From NCBI RefSeq assembly GCF_903970965.1, contig NZ_CAJCKW010000008.1:62001-126000 (forward strand): a stretch of 64,000 nt of DNA, read 5' to 3'. Shown piece by piece: positions 1-9,454 of the stretch (positions within the stretch are counted from its first letter, which is position 1; each line of letters opens with the position of its first letter). This stretch comes from Aureimonas sp. ME7. Its GTDB lineage: Bacteria; Pseudomonadota; Alphaproteobacteria; Rhizobiales; Rhizobiaceae. The position numbers were made by a program, and so were the translations under genes. Under the pieces are notes generated by a model. That model was not told the DNA's origin. It worked only from the letters and a program-made list of their open reading frames with translations, and did no database searches.

Positions 1-2607
1 CTTCACCTCCGTCAGGCGTTCGGCGACGTCCGGCCAGCGTTCGACCTCCCAGGCGATCATGTTGGTGGCCAGCGTTTCCATGCGCGGCCACCACACCGCT
101 TCGATCTCGGGCGGCAGGGACGCCTCGTCGAACGCCTCGCGTGCGATGGCAAGAAGCGCGTCGCGGGCGTCCGGCGCGTTCGGGTCGATCCCGGCGTCCA
201 CGAAGCGATGGAGGATCGCGTGGTAGAGATCGCCGCGCTCGGGCGCGCCGGGGGCGCGGATGATCTCGGGCAGCGGATCGAGCCGCAGGATGCGCCGGGC
301 GTGGACGGCATAGGGGTCGCGCACCAGGGTTTCGACCTCGGTGAAGGAATGGCGCACCGGGCGCACCTCCACCGGGGGCCTCGGCTCCGGACGGCGCGCG
401 GCCGGCACCATCGGCGCCTCGTCGAGGCGGCGGGCGTGGTGGAGATAGGTTTCGCCGCGCTCGCGCAGCGCCCGCGTGCCGTCCGGGCCGGCGAGCGTCA
501 GGATGCGCTGCAGCCAGCGCGAGGCGATGGCGGGCGCCCCGCCCGCGCGGTGCGAGCGCGCGAGAACCACGCGTCGGCACCCCATCGCCATCCAGATGTC
601 GTGGGCGGCGAGGCCGATGCGCCGCTCCGGCGGGTCGAGGTCGAGGTCGGCGCGCATCAGGCGCGACAGGAACGCGTCGGAGCGCGCCGTGCTCGGCCAG
701 GTTCCCTCGTTCATGCCGCCCAAGATCATCACGTCGACGCTCTGGAGCCGCGCTTCCAGGGCGCCCCAGACGAAGACGCGCTGCGACAGGCCGCCGCGCG
801 GGCGAACGTCCGTGCCGCTCATCAAGGCGCGCGCGACGTCCGGAAGCTCTTCCGGCACGAAGGCGAAGCCGGTTTCGGGAGCGGCCACCCAAGACCGCAG
901 GAGATCGCGCAGCGCCGCGCCCGCTTCCTCGGCATAGAGCGCGGTCGGCGCGCCGTCCTCGTCCGCCGCCAAGGCTTCCAGGACACGGGTCAGGGCCTCG
1001 GCATAGGGCGCGAGCTCGCCTTCGCCCGCCCCGCGCAATTGGCCGAGCGGGCGGAGCGCCGCTTCCAGCCGCTCGGCGAGGACGCCCGCCCGGTCGCGGT
1101 CCTCCGCCTCGATCAGCTGGATCGGGCGGGGCACGCGCGCGCCCTCCGCCTCCGAGGCCGCGCGCCGCACCCGGAAAAGCTCGTGCAGCGTCGCCCCGTC
1201 GGCGACGCCGGTGCCGCCGCGAAGAGCGATCAGTTCGATCGTGCGCGCGCCCTCGCGCGCTTCGCCCGGCCGGAACCCCAGCCGCAGGAGCGGGTGCTTG
1301 AGGAGCGACAGGAGCGCGATCGGGTCGCTCGGCAGGAGCGCGACCTCCAGCGCCAAAGCCATGAACGTGCCGGGCGCCGTCGCATGCAGCGGACGGCCGG
1401 CGGAATCGTTGGCCGAAACGCCGAAGCGTTCCAGCTCGGCGACGACGCGCCGGGCGAGGTTGCGGTCGGGCGTCGTCAACGCCACCGTGGCCCCCGGCTC
1501 GCTCAGGGCATCGCGGATCGCCACCGTGATCGCCAGCGCCTCCTCGCGCTCGTCCGCCGCCTCGATCAGCTCCAGCCCGTCCAGCGCCTCGCCGCCGTGG
1601 CGCCGGCTGGCCTCCGGCCAGACGTCGGTCGTCTCGGACGGGCGCAGCGCATCCGACAGGAAGCGCTCGCGCGCGAGCAACGGGTCGCCTTCGCCCGGGC
1701 CAAGCTGTTCGATGCCGCCACGATCCACCAGCAGCCCTTGCAGAATGCGTTTCAGCCCATGCTGCGGGTGGCCGGGCGCGGCGATCGAGCGCGAGCGGTC
1801 GATCGCGTCGAAGCTTAGGCTGTCGAGATGGCAATCCACCCCCGGCAGCACCACCGCGCCGTTGGAGAGACCCGCCACCGCGCGCAGGAAGCGCAGCGTC
1901 GAGGGCGCCGTCGCCGTCGAGCCCGCGACCAGGATCGGCTCGACCGATCCCATTGCCCGCAGCCGGTCGGCCTCCGCGTCGAACCACGCGCGGCGCAGCA
2001 CCGCGCGATCTTCCAGCCCACGTTCCCGCAGGATAGCCGGCCACTGATCGGACAGGATGTTCAGGAAGGTCAGCGTCAGCTGCCACCATTCGGCCAGACG
2101 ATCCGGCGCGAGCTTGGCGAGATCATGAAGCTTGGCTTCCTCCGTCGCCGCCTCGTCCAGAAACGCGCACAGATCCTCCGCCGAATACAGGGCATCCGCC
2201 GCCGAAGCCGGCAGCACGATCTCCTCCGAGGCCATCACCCGCAGCGCCTGCCGGTTCAACCCCTCCTTCCAGAAGCGCACGAGCCGCGCCAAGAGCAGCT
2301 GCCGCTCCAGCGCATCCATCTCCGGCTTCAGCTCGCCTTCGAGCCTGAGAAACGCCGAGGCTTCGTCCGCATCGCCCAGCGTGCGAATCGAGGGCAGGAT
2401 CGCTGACCCGCCCCCCAGCGCCCGCCCGAACTCCCCCGCCAGCGCCCGCACCGCACGACGCGTCGGCACAAGGATCGTCAGCCCCGCCAGCGCCAGCGGA
2501 TCCCCCCCGAAATCCCGCTCGGGAAAGAACCGCCCCCCAAGCACCCCGCGCGTCAGCGTCGGCAAGAAGGGAAGACCGGGAGAAATCGAGAACACACGAG
2601 ACCGCAT
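1..2607 (-). CDS. addB: Double-strand break repair helicase-nuclease subunit AddB (3' part missing)
   Basis: AddB pairs with AddA to process DNA double-strand breaks for RecA-dependent recombination. I translated the minus strand from the ATG at 2607; the frame stays open for 869 codons to the window edge, so the C-terminal end is missing. The N-terminal region begins MRSRVFSISPGLPFLPTLT and continues with LTILVPTRRAVRAL, as in alphaproteobacterial AddB. Near the visible end, ERGDLYHAILHRFVDAG resembles the start of the PD-(D/E)XK nuclease module. It is the last gene seen of a minus-strand series divL, tsaE-amgK, murU, addB, a neighbourhood common in Rhizobiales, where addA usually follows. 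Unusually, a palindromic repeat of about 175 bp lies between murU and this start. Assignment rests on family resemblance and synteny. Confidence 0.9.
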   Translation of the reverse strand, partial: MRSRVFSISPGLPFLPTLTRGVLGGRFFPERDFGGDPLALAGLTILVPTRRAVRALAGEFGRALGGGSAILPSIRTLGDADEASAFLRLEGELKPEMDALERQLLLARLVRFWKEGLNRQALRVMASEEIVLPASAADALYSAEDLCAFLDEAATEEAKLHDLAKLAPDRLAEWWQLTLTFLNILSDQWPAILRERGLEDRAVLRRAWFDAEADRLRAMGSVEPILVAGSTATAPSTLRFLRAVAGLSNGAVVLPGVDCHLDSLSFDAIDRSRSIAAPGHPQHGLKRILQGLLVDRGGIEQLGPGEGDPLLARERFLSDALRPSETTDVWPEASRRHGGEALDGLELIEAADEREEALAITVAIRDALSEPGATVALTTPDRNLARRVVAELERFGVSANDSAGRPLHATAPGTFMALALEVALLPSDPIALLSLLKHPLLRLGFRPGEAREGARTIELIALRGGTGVADGATLHELFRVRRAASEAEGARVPRPIQLIEAEDRDRAGVLAERLEAALRPLGQLRGAGEGELAPYAEALTRVLEALAADEDGAPTALYAEEAGAALRDLLRSWVAAPETGFAFVPEELPDVARALMSGTDVRPRGGLSQRVFVWGALEARLQSVDVMILGGMNEGTWPSTARSDAFLSRLMRADLDLDPPERRIGLAAHDIWMAMGCRRVVLARSHRAGGAPAIASRWLQRILTLAGPDGTRALRERGETYLHHARRLDEAPMVPAARRPEPRPPVEVRPVRHSFTEVETLVRDPYAVHARRILRLDPLPEIIRAPGAPERGDLYHAILHRFVDAGIDPNAPDARDALLAIAREAFDEASLPPEIEAVWWPRMETLATNMIAWEVERWPDVAERLTEVK

Positions 2608-2655
2608 CGCGCCAGTCTAGCCGAGGGCGCGGCGGGTGCGAAGGGCGGAGGTGGC

Positions 2656-2828
2656 GGGGCTATCGCCCCGGGCTCCATCCGGGAAGGAATTCCCGGACCC
2701 TTCTTTTCTTTTGAGGACTTTTCCCAATCGGAAGGGGGCCAGGGGCCCCCTTCCGATTGGGACACTCTTCAACAGATGAGGGGTCCAGGGGAAATCATTT
2801 CCCCTGGCGGGGTTTGGGGCGGAGCCCC
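2656..2828. repeat. Complex palindromic repeat between murU and addB
   Basis: This gene-free stretch is a nest of inverted repeats. The centre is a perfect 18-bp stem (2723-2740 with 2744-2761) and a 3-base loop. On the left are a GGGGC/GCCCC hairpin (2656-2669) and an 8-bp stem (2678-2685 with 2690-2697). On the right are an 11-bp stem with a one-base loop (2785-2795 with 2797-2807) and a second GGGGC/GCCCC hairpin (2816-2828). The outer hairpins make the whole element roughly symmetrical. It resembles interspersed palindromic repeats of high-GC alphaproteobacteria with a GGGGTTTGGGGC-type end. It may terminate or attenuate murU-addB transcription; that is inference. Confidence 0.75.
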
Positions 2829-2839
2829 ATCAGCAACAC

Positions 2840-3613
2840 CTACGCGCGCTGCGCCCGTGTGGCGCTGGCGGTGAAGGCGGCTTCGGCTTCACCGATGGCT
2901 CCGGGAGTGCCGACGGTGATCCAGAGGCCGTCGAGGCGGGCGCCGAAGAGGCGTTCGGCTTCCAGGGCGGTGTCGAAGACGCGGTTGAGGGAGAAGGTTT
3001 CTTCCGGCAAGCCGCGGAAGAGGTCGGGCTTGAGGATGCCGGCGCCGGCATAGATGAAGGGGCTCATGTCGCGCTCGGCGACGCGTTGGAGGCGGCCTTC
3101 CCGGTCCATGACGAAGTCGCCACGCCCGTCGTAGCCGGTGGCCTGTCGCATTTCGGCGATCAGGAGGAGCATGTCGGCGGAGGCCGGGTTCCAGAGGTCG
3201 GCGAGGAGATCGAGGTTGTCGCGGTATCCGTCGATCCAGAACGTGTCGGAATTGATGAGGTAGAAGGGCTCGTGCCCTAGATGGGGCAGGGCGCGCACGA
3301 TGCCGCCGCCCGATTCGAGAAGCCGGTCGGTCTCGTCGGAGACGATGACTTCCATGTCGCGACGCTTGCGCAGGTGGGCGCGCATGAGGTCGGCCATGTA
3401 GTGGACGTTGACGACGACGCGCTCGACGCCGTTGCGCTTGAGCGCATCGAGCCCGTAGTCGATCAGCGCCTTGCCGCGGATTTCGACGAGGGGCTTGGGA
3501 ATGGTGGAGGTGATCGGGCGCATCCGCTTGCCGAGGCCCGCCGCTAGGATCATGGCGGTCTTCGGCTTGGGGGTGCGGGGCGTGCGAGGGGCGATGGGGG
3601 AAGCGGCGTTCAC
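2840..3613 (-). CDS. murU: Nucleotidyltransferase, probable N-acetylmuramate-1-phosphate uridylyltransferase MurU
   Basis: A 257-residue sugar-phosphate nucleotidyltransferase. The N-terminal signature AMILAAGLGKRMRPIT (about residues 20-35) with IPKPLVEI is the nucleotide-binding loop of this superfamily, and the body (LESGGGIVRALPHLG, FYLINSDTFW) closely follows MurU of Pseudomonas. MurU makes UDP-MurNAc from MurNAc-1-phosphate in peptidoglycan recycling, bypassing MurA and so affecting fosfomycin sensitivity. Its partner kinase AmgK appears to be the C-terminal half of the gene 8 bases upstream, which supports this choice over mannose-1-phosphate guanylyltransferase. The start used is a GTG at 3613; an ATG at 3553 begins directly at the conserved MILAAG and is less likely because residues before it belong to the first strand. 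The gene ends against the palindromic repeat. Confidence 0.82.
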   Translation of the reverse strand: MNAASPIAPRTPRTPKPKTAMILAAGLGKRMRPITSTIPKPLVEIRGKALIDYGLDALKRNGVERVVVNVHYMADLMRAHLRKRRDMEVIVSDETDRLLESGGGIVRALPHLGHEPFYLINSDTFWIDGYRDNLDLLADLWNPASADMLLLIAEMRQATGYDGRGDFVMDREGRLQRVAERDMSPFIYAGAGILKPDLFRGLPEETFSLNRVFDTALEAERLFGARLDGLWITVGTPGAIGEAEAAFTASATRAQRA

Positions 3614-3621
3614 GGGAGTCT

Positions 3622-5175
3622 CTAGGGTCTCGGGGGTGCCGGCTCGGCGAGAACGCCCCAGCTGTCGTAAAGACGGGCGAGGTCGCGAAGGGCCGGATGG
3701 GTCAGCGTTCGGGTCAGGTAGTCTTTGATCCTGGGAATGTGACGCAGGTATTGCGGCTTTCCGTCCCTTTCGAGAAGGCGCACGAAGATGCCGAGAATCT
3801 TGGTCAGGCGCTGCGTCGCCATGATCGCGTAGGCCGTTTCGAAGGCGGCCGTGTCGAAGGCGGGATCGGCGGCTTGCCTTGCCTTTACATAGGCGGCGAA
3901 GAGGTGGCGTTCCAGCGCGGGCTCGACCGTGACGCGCGGGTCGTGGGCGAGCGCGGCGATGTCGTAGGCGGCGGGGCCGACCATCGCGTCCTGGAAGTCG
4001 AGGAAGGCGATGCGCTCGAGGCCCGTCCGCTCTGCGCGCCAGACGAGGTTCGGGGACTGGACGTCGCGCTGGACGAGGTGGGTCTCGGCGGCGTCGAGCG
4101 TGGTGAAGAGGGCTTCCCAGATGCGCTCGAAGTCCGCCCGCTCCGCCTGGCTGACGGGTGCGCCGCGCCCGTGCGGCATGTACCAGTCGGGCAGGAGGCT
4201 CGCTTCGATCGCCATCGCGCCGTGGTCGAAGGGCGGGACCTCGTAGGCCGTACCGTCCGGCAGGGACAAGCGGCGATCGAAGGGCGTGGCGTGGAGATGG
4301 GCTAGGGCCTCGGCAGCCGCTTCGTAGCGCTCGGGGATCGGGCGGCCGGTTGCATCGAGGACGCCGTCGCGGCCGAGATCCTCCATGAGGACGAAGCCGC
4401 GGTCGAGATCGAAGGCGTCGATGCGGGGCGCGGCGAGGCCGCGCGCCCGGAGCGCATGCGCCACGGCGACGAAGGGTGTGACGTTCTCAGCCGTGTGGGC
4501 GATGCGGGCGTAGGGCAGGCCGTTCTTCACCGGGGGGCCGAGCACGAGCGGGGGCGAATCCATCAGGATCAGGTTTTCGCCGCCGGCCGTCGTCAGCGTG
4601 TCGTAGGTGCGCGCCGAAGCGTCGCCGGGAAAGGGCGCGCGGATGGCGTCGGCGTGCCCCGCGCGGGCGAGAAAGGCGAGCATGGCGAGCTGGCGCTCGA
4701 TGCGACGTGCGGCTTCCGGCAGAGCGCGGATCGCGGCGCGGCGGCCCCCGCCGGGGGCATCCTCCAGTGTCAGGTGGAGGTTGGCGAGGCGTAGAATGTC
4801 CGGCGCCTGTTCGGGCCATTCGGCGAGGACGATGCCGGTTTCCGCCGCTTCTTCGAAGCCGAGTTCCTCCAGTTCGCCGGGATCGCCGATCCGGTAGAGG
4901 TCGAAATGGGTGACGCGCGGGCGCGTCGGGTAGATCTGGACCAGCGTGTAGGTGGGGGAGGGGACTTCGAGTTCCGGGTCGCCCGCGACGGCCCTCAGGA
5001 GCGCGCGGGCAAAGGTGGTCTTGCCGGCGCCGAGCGGACCCGACAAGGCTAGAATGTCGCCCGGTCCGAGATGCGGGGCGAGGGCGGCGGCCAGGCGCTG
5101 CGTCGCCCCTTCGTCGGGCAGGTCCAGCGTGAACAGGCCGGTCGGAGGCGCCGGCTCCGGGGGTGCACCGCTCAT
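3622..5175 (-). CDS. TsaE - aminoglycoside-phosphotransferase-like (AmgK) fusion
   Basis: A two-domain protein of 517 residues. Residues 1-150 are TsaE, the ATPase of the complex that makes tRNA t6A37: Walker A GPLGAGKTT at 46-54, then PSPTYTLVQIYP and THFDLYRI. Residues about 185-490 are an APH-type sugar kinase with the catalytic loop QRDVQSPNLVW (Asp371, Asn376) and the metal-binding DFQD (Asp393). Such domains match AmgK, the anomeric MurNAc/GlcNAc kinase, and MurU lies directly downstream. The fusion itself is known in alphaproteobacteria. I chose ATG 5175 because it overlaps the upstream divL stop as ATGA, implying translational coupling; an in-frame start 45 bases upstream lies inside divL. 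TsaE activity is expected to be essential; the kinase substrate is inferred from context. Confidence 0.88.
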   Translation of the reverse strand: MSGAPPEPAPPTGLFTLDLPDEGATQRLAAALAPHLGPGDILALSGPLGAGKTTFARALLRAVAGDPELEVPSPTYTLVQIYPTRPRVTHFDLYRIGDPGELEELGFEEAAETGIVLAEWPEQAPDILRLANLHLTLEDAPGGGRRAAIRALPEAARRIERQLAMLAFLARAGHADAIRAPFPGDASARTYDTLTTAGGENLILMDSPPLVLGPPVKNGLPYARIAHTAENVTPFVAVAHALRARGLAAPRIDAFDLDRGFVLMEDLGRDGVLDATGRPIPERYEAAAEALAHLHATPFDRRLSLPDGTAYEVPPFDHGAMAIEASLLPDWYMPHGRGAPVSQAERADFERIWEALFTTLDAAETHLVQRDVQSPNLVWRAERTGLERIAFLDFQDAMVGPAAYDIAALAHDPRVTVEPALERHLFAAYVKARQAADPAFDTAAFETAYAIMATQRLTKILGIFVRLLERDGKPQYLRHIPRIKDYLTRTLTHPALRDLARLYDSWGVLAEPAPPRP

Positions 5176-7712
5176 TCGGCGGCGAGATCCCGGCGGTCGC
5201 GCTCCAGCGGGAAACGGCACTGCACCGTGGTGCCGCCCTTCGGCCCGGACAGGATCTCGACCTTGCCGCCGTGCAGCTCGACGAAGGAGCGCACGATCGA
5301 CAGGCCGAGGCCGGCGCCCGACTGGCGCCCGCCCGACGGGTTGGTCTCGAAGCGCTCGAACAGGCGGGCGACCTCGGTGGGCGCGATCCCCGGGCCCTGG
5401 TCGGCGACGGAGAAGATCATCTCGCCGTCGCGCCGCACCGCCTTGAGGCGCACGGTGGAGCCGCCGGGCGCGAAGTTCGCGGCGTTGGACAGGAGATTGA
5501 AGAGGATTTGCGTGACGCGGTGCCCATCGGCGCGGAAGGTCGAGCCGGCCTGGCTAAGATCGATGTTGAGGGCGATGTCGTTTTCACGGAACCGGTCGCG
5601 CACCGCGTCCGCGGCATGGCCGACCGTGCCGGCGACGTCGACGTCGGTCAGGTCGAGATCCATGATGCCGGCGTCGATCGTCGCCAGATCCAGGATGTCG
5701 TTGACGATGGTGAGGAGCGAGGAGGTCGAGGTGCCGATATAGTCGAGATATTCCGACTGCCGGTCGTTGAGTGGGCCCGTCTCGGGTGAACGGAGGAGGG
5801 CGGAGAAGCCGATGATGTTGGTCAGCGGCGAGCGGAGCTCGTAGTTCACGTGCTGGACGAAGTCGCTTTTCAGGCGCGCGGCGTTTTCCAGCGCCTCGTT
5901 GCGCTCGCGCAGCATGCGCTCGGCCTCGCGCGCGTCGGAAATGTCGGTGAAGGTCAGCATGGTCTGGCCGGCCGGCAGCGGCACGATGCCATAGGCCTGG
6001 ACGCGGCCATCGGACAGTTCGAACTCGCCCGATTCCGCCTCGCGCGGTCCCTCGTCGAAGGCGGTCACGGCGTGGGAGAAAGTCGACCATGTCGGCGAAG
6101 CCGCGCCGCCCGCCTCGCCCGCGCGGATGGAAACGGAGGCGGTCGCGGGGAAGGCGCGGATATGGGGCTTGGCGGCGAGGAACTCCTCCGACAGGCCCCA
6201 AAGCTCGGCGAAGATCGGGTTCGACAGGCGCAGGCGCCCGTCCTGGCCGAACACGGCGACGCCCTCGCGCAAGAAGTCGAGCGTTTCGCCTTGGAGGCGG
6301 ACCAGCGCATTGAGGCGCGATTCGAGCTGTAGCTTTTCCGTCAGGTCCTCGAACACCCAGGTCGCGCCGCCGCGCGGCTCGGGGCTGGCGAAGACGCGCA
6401 GCGTGCGCCCGTCCGTCAGGTGCCACAGCGCCTCGGTCGGCTGCGTGGCGCGGTGGGCGGCGAGGATGTCGGCCTTCACGTCGCGTAGAGGGCGATCGTC
6501 CGGCAGGATTCCGCGCGAGCGCAGCTGGTCGAGGATGCCGCCATGGTCGGGCGCGGTCTCGAGATAGGCACTCGCAAGGTCGAACAGCCGTGCGAAGGCG
6601 GCGTTGTGGTAGAGAAGGCGGGTCTTCTCGTCGAAGCGCGCGATCGCGGTGGTGAGCTGGTCCAGCGTTTCGGAATGCGAGCGCACGGTCTCGTCGAACT
6701 CGCGCCGGATGGTCTCGGTGTCCGAAATGTCGATCGCAAGGCCCGCCGTGCCGAAGGGTCCGGCGGCGTCGACGACGCGGAAGTTGCGCCGATCGGCCTC
6801 GACCACGGCGTTGAGCTTGTCGGAAAAGCGGCCGGACTGGCGCGTCGTCGCCGCGATGCGCGCCCGGTCCTGCTCGTTCAGGAACTCGGTCTGGTCTTCC
6901 ACCGCCGAGGTGACGCCGCGCGCGTCGACGGCCTTCGCATAGGCCTCATTGACCCAGATCAGGCGCCCTTCCTCGCTGCGCACCCACATCGGGATAGGCG
7001 CGGCATCGAATAGGGCCTGCATGGTTTCGATCATGCCGTTGGCCCGGTCGTGCTCGACCTTGAGGGCGCCAAGCTCCTCGCGCAGGCCCGACAGGGCAGA
7101 AAAGCGCACTGCGGCGAGTGCGCCGACCGTGCGTCCGACCACCTCGACGAGGCGCCCGTCCGGCTGCTCGATCTCCAGCCGGAACGGCTCGGCGCGCGAG
7201 CGCAGGCGCGAGATGGCGTCCAAGAGCTTCGCGCTCGCTTCCGCGCTCATCCATGAGGGAAAGTCGAGGAAGGCGATCGGGTCCGCCGGCAGGCCGAGCC
7301 CCTTGGGCAGAGCGCCGATGAGGTCCGGCGCGCCGCTTCCCGAGTAGACCAGAAGGCGCTGCCCGTCCTCGGCGAGCAGGCTGCCGCGCCGGTCGGCCTC
7401 GTTGAGCGCGTCGGCGAGTTCGGCCCGCAGCCGGGCGTTTTCGTCGGCGGTCGCTGCCTGCTGGCGGATCAGCCAGACGGCGGCGATCATCGCCGCGCCG
7501 ATCGTCAGGCCGATCATCGCGAGATAAAGGAGGGACTCCGGGCCCATCGGGTTGGCGACGGCCTCCTGCGCGAGCGCCGCGCCCGGCCAGGCGACGAGCG
7601 CCACGCCAAGGCAGGCCGCCCCGCGCGGCGCGCGGCCGGAGCAGGGCGTCCAACGGGTTGAGCTTCGGCCGATCCCCCGATCCGCCGCCTGATGTGATTC
7701 GCGCGTCCGCAT
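5172..7712 (-). CDS. divL: DivL-type cell-cycle sensor kinase with tyrosine in the H-box
   Basis: An 846-residue membrane-anchored PAS kinase. An N-terminal hydrophobic stretch (about 28-49) and a transmembrane helix (about 58-82) are followed by several PAS-like modules (about 110-590), a dimerisation helix and an HATPase domain (LFNLLSNAANFAPGG, DQGPGIAP, GAGLGLSIV). The H-box reads FVQHVNYELRSPLTN: the phospho-accepting His is replaced by Tyr624, the hallmark of Caulobacter DivL (Tyr550). DivL binds DivK and controls the CckA-ChpT-CtrA phosphorelay at the cell pole, usually as an allosteric partner rather than an ordinary kinase. The gene lies between ahcY and tsaE-amgK and overlaps the latter by four bases. 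Homology to DivL is strong; localisation and partners are inferred from the family. Confidence 0.9.
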   Translation of the reverse strand: MRTRESHQAADRGIGRSSTRWTPCSGRAPRGAACLGVALVAWPGAALAQEAVANPMGPESLLYLAMIGLTIGAAMIAAVWLIRQQAATADENARLRAELADALNEADRRGSLLAEDGQRLLVYSGSGAPDLIGALPKGLGLPADPIAFLDFPSWMSAEASAKLLDAISRLRSRAEPFRLEIEQPDGRLVEVVGRTVGALAAVRFSALSGLREELGALKVEHDRANGMIETMQALFDAAPIPMWVRSEEGRLIWVNEAYAKAVDARGVTSAVEDQTEFLNEQDRARIAATTRQSGRFSDKLNAVVEADRRNFRVVDAAGPFGTAGLAIDISDTETIRREFDETVRSHSETLDQLTTAIARFDEKTRLLYHNAAFARLFDLASAYLETAPDHGGILDQLRSRGILPDDRPLRDVKADILAAHRATQPTEALWHLTDGRTLRVFASPEPRGGATWVFEDLTEKLQLESRLNALVRLQGETLDFLREGVAVFGQDGRLRLSNPIFAELWGLSEEFLAAKPHIRAFPATASVSIRAGEAGGAASPTWSTFSHAVTAFDEGPREAESGEFELSDGRVQAYGIVPLPAGQTMLTFTDISDAREAERMLRERNEALENAARLKSDFVQHVNYELRSPLTNIIGFSALLRSPETGPLNDRQSEYLDYIGTSTSSLLTIVNDILDLATIDAGIMDLDLTDVDVAGTVGHAADAVRDRFRENDIALNIDLSQAGSTFRADGHRVTQILFNLLSNAANFAPGGSTVRLKAVRRDGEMIFSVADQGPGIAPTEVARLFERFETNPSGGRQSGAGLGLSIVRSFVELHGGKVEILSGPKGGTTVQCRFPLERDRRDLAAE

Positions 7713-7841
7713 CCCGTCCTTCTCAGCGGCCGCTTCCTAGCGAACGACCGTCCCCGTCTCGCCATCCGTTCCCCAACGGGAAGGCGAGCCGCGAATCTAA
7801 ACGGTGGATAACCTCCCGCAAAGCGCTTGGGGTAACCAAGA

Positions 7842-7885
7842 CGCAAAAAAGAAAAGGCGCCGAGGGGGTTGCCATCGGCGCCTTT
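7842..7885 (-). terminator. Rho-independent terminator after ahcY
   Basis: A perfect 11-bp stem (7853-7863 with 7875-7885) with an 11-base loop begins 43 bases after the ahcY stop. Read on the minus strand it is followed by a T-rich run (complement of 7842-7855), the standard intrinsic terminator layout. It separates ahcY from the divL promoter region. Confidence 0.88.
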
Positions 7886-7927
7886 GTCCTATCCCGGCCA
7901 CGCTTCGCGCGCGGATCGAAACGCGTT

Positions 7928-9331
7928 CTAGTAGCGGTAATGCTCGGCCTTGAAGGGTCCCTGCGGCGTCACGCCGATATAGGCCGCCTGTTCGTTCGAC
8001 AGGGTCGAGAGCCTTGCGCCAAGCTTGTCGAGATGAAGACGCGCGACCTTCTCGTCGAGATGCTTGGGCAGGACATAGACCTGGTTGGCGTACTGGCCGC
8101 CCTTGGTGAAGAGCTCGATCTGGGCCAGCGTCTGGTTGGTGAACGAGGCCGACATCACGAAGCTCGGGTGGCCGGTCGCGTTGCCGAGGTTGAGGAGGCG
8201 CCCTTCGGACAGGAGCAGCATGCGCTTGCCGTCCGGGAAGGTCACCATGTCGACCTGCGGCTTGATGTTGGTCCAGGTCAGGTTCTTGAGCGCGGCGACC
8301 TGAATCTCGTTGTCGAAATGGCCGATATTGCCGACGATGCACATGTCCTTGACCGTGCGCATCGTGTCCAGCGTCACGACGTCCTTGTTGCCGGTCGTGG
8401 TGATGATGATGTCGGCGGTGGGGGCGGCATCCTCGAGGGTGACGACCTCGAACCCGTCCATCGCCGCCTGGAGCGCGCAGATAGGGTCGACCTCGGTCAC
8501 CTTGACGCGCGCGCCCGCGCCCTGGAGCGAGGCGGCCGAGCCCTTGCCGACGTCGCCGTAGCCGCAGACGACCGCGACCTTGCCGGCCATCATCACGTCC
8601 GTGGCGCGGCGGATACCGTCGACGAGCGATTCCTTGCAGCCGTACTTGTTGTCGAACTTCGACTTCGTCACGCTGTCGTTGACGTTGATCGCGGGGAAGG
8701 GAAGAAGCCCCTTCTTCTGCAGCTGATAGAGCCGGTTGACGCCCGTCGTCGTTTCCTCGGTCACGCCCTTGATGGCGTCGCGCTGGCGCGCGAAGAAGCC
8801 GGGGGTCTGGCCCATGCGCTTTCGGATCTGCGCGAAGAGAACCTCTTCCTCCTCCGAACTCGGATTGGACAGAACGTCCTCGCCGGCTTCGGCGCGCGCG
8901 CCGAGGAGGATGTACATCGTGGCGTCGCCGCCGTCGTCGAGGATCATATTGGAGGGCTGGTTGTCCGGCCACTGGAAGATGCGGTCGGTGTAGTCCCAGT
9001 ACTCCGTCAGGCTTTCGCCCTTGACCGCGAAGACAGGCGTGCCGGTCGCCGCGATCGCGGCCGCCGCGTGGTCCTGCGTGGAGAAGATGTTGCAGGAGGC
9101 CCAGCGGACCTCCGCGCCAAGCGCCTGCAGCGTCTCGATCAGGACGGCGGTCTGGATCGTCATGTGGAGCGAGCCGGTGATGCGCGCGCCCTTCAAGGGC
9201 TGTTCGGCCCCGAACTCCTCGCGGCAGGCCATGAGGCCCGGCATCTCGGTTTCGGCGATGTCGAGTTCCTTGCGGCCCCAGTCGGCCAGCGACAGATCCT
9301 TGACGACGAAATCACCGTTGGCGGCAGTCAT
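7928..9331 (-). CDS. ahcY: S-adenosyl-L-homocysteine hydrolase
   Basis: AhcY reversibly cleaves S-adenosylhomocysteine to adenosine and homocysteine, clearing the product that inhibits methyltransferases. The 467-residue protein has the usual alphaproteobacterial length with the lid insertion, the NAD-binding Rossmann loop [18 protein letters not shown] near the middle, the substrate segment [16 protein letters not shown] and the canonical C-terminus EHYRY, which reaches into the neighbouring subunit's NAD site. An AGGAG ribosome-binding site sits eight bases before the ATG at 9331. It is apparently monocistronic: a perfect operator-like palindrome lies upstream and a strong terminator downstream. 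The reaction is certain from the family; control by an ArsR-type repressor is a hypothesis. Confidence 0.98.
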   Translation of the reverse strand: MTAANGDFVVKDLSLADWGRKELDIAETEMPGLMACREEFGAEQPLKGARITGSLHMTIQTAVLIETLQALGAEVRWASCNIFSTQDHAAAAIAATGTPVFAVKGESLTEYWDYTDRIFQWPDNQPSNMILDDGGDATMYILLGARAEAGEDVLSNPSSEEEEVLFAQIRKRMGQTPGFFARQRDAIKGVTEETTTGVNRLYQLQKKGLLPFPAINVNDSVTKSKFDNKYGCKESLVDGIRRATDVMMAGKVAVVCGYGDVGKGSAASLQGAGARVKVTEVDPICALQAAMDGFEVVTLEDAAPTADIIITTTGNKDVVTLDTMRTVKDMCIVGNIGHFDNEIQVAALKNLTWTNIKPQVDMVTFPDGKRMLLLSEGRLLNLGNATGHPSFVMSASFTNQTLAQIELFTKGGQYANQVYVLPKHLDEKVARLHLDKLGARLSTLSNEQAAYIGVTPQGPFKAEHYRY

Positions 9332-9454
9332 GATGTCTACTCCTTGGCGCTCCGGTTCCCCGACGCGATGGGGAGAGCAGGGCCGCTTGAACCCCCGGAG
9401 CTTGCGGGGCGCGGCCGATCGGCCGCTTCCTTAGCAGGCAGCGGGGAGGAATGA

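Noticed and set aside
208-1818. Long plus-strand open frame opposite addB, rich in Arg, Ala and Gly
   Set aside because: It is the complement of the addB reading frame in high-GC DNA; the minus strand codes for a recognisable AddB across the whole stretch.
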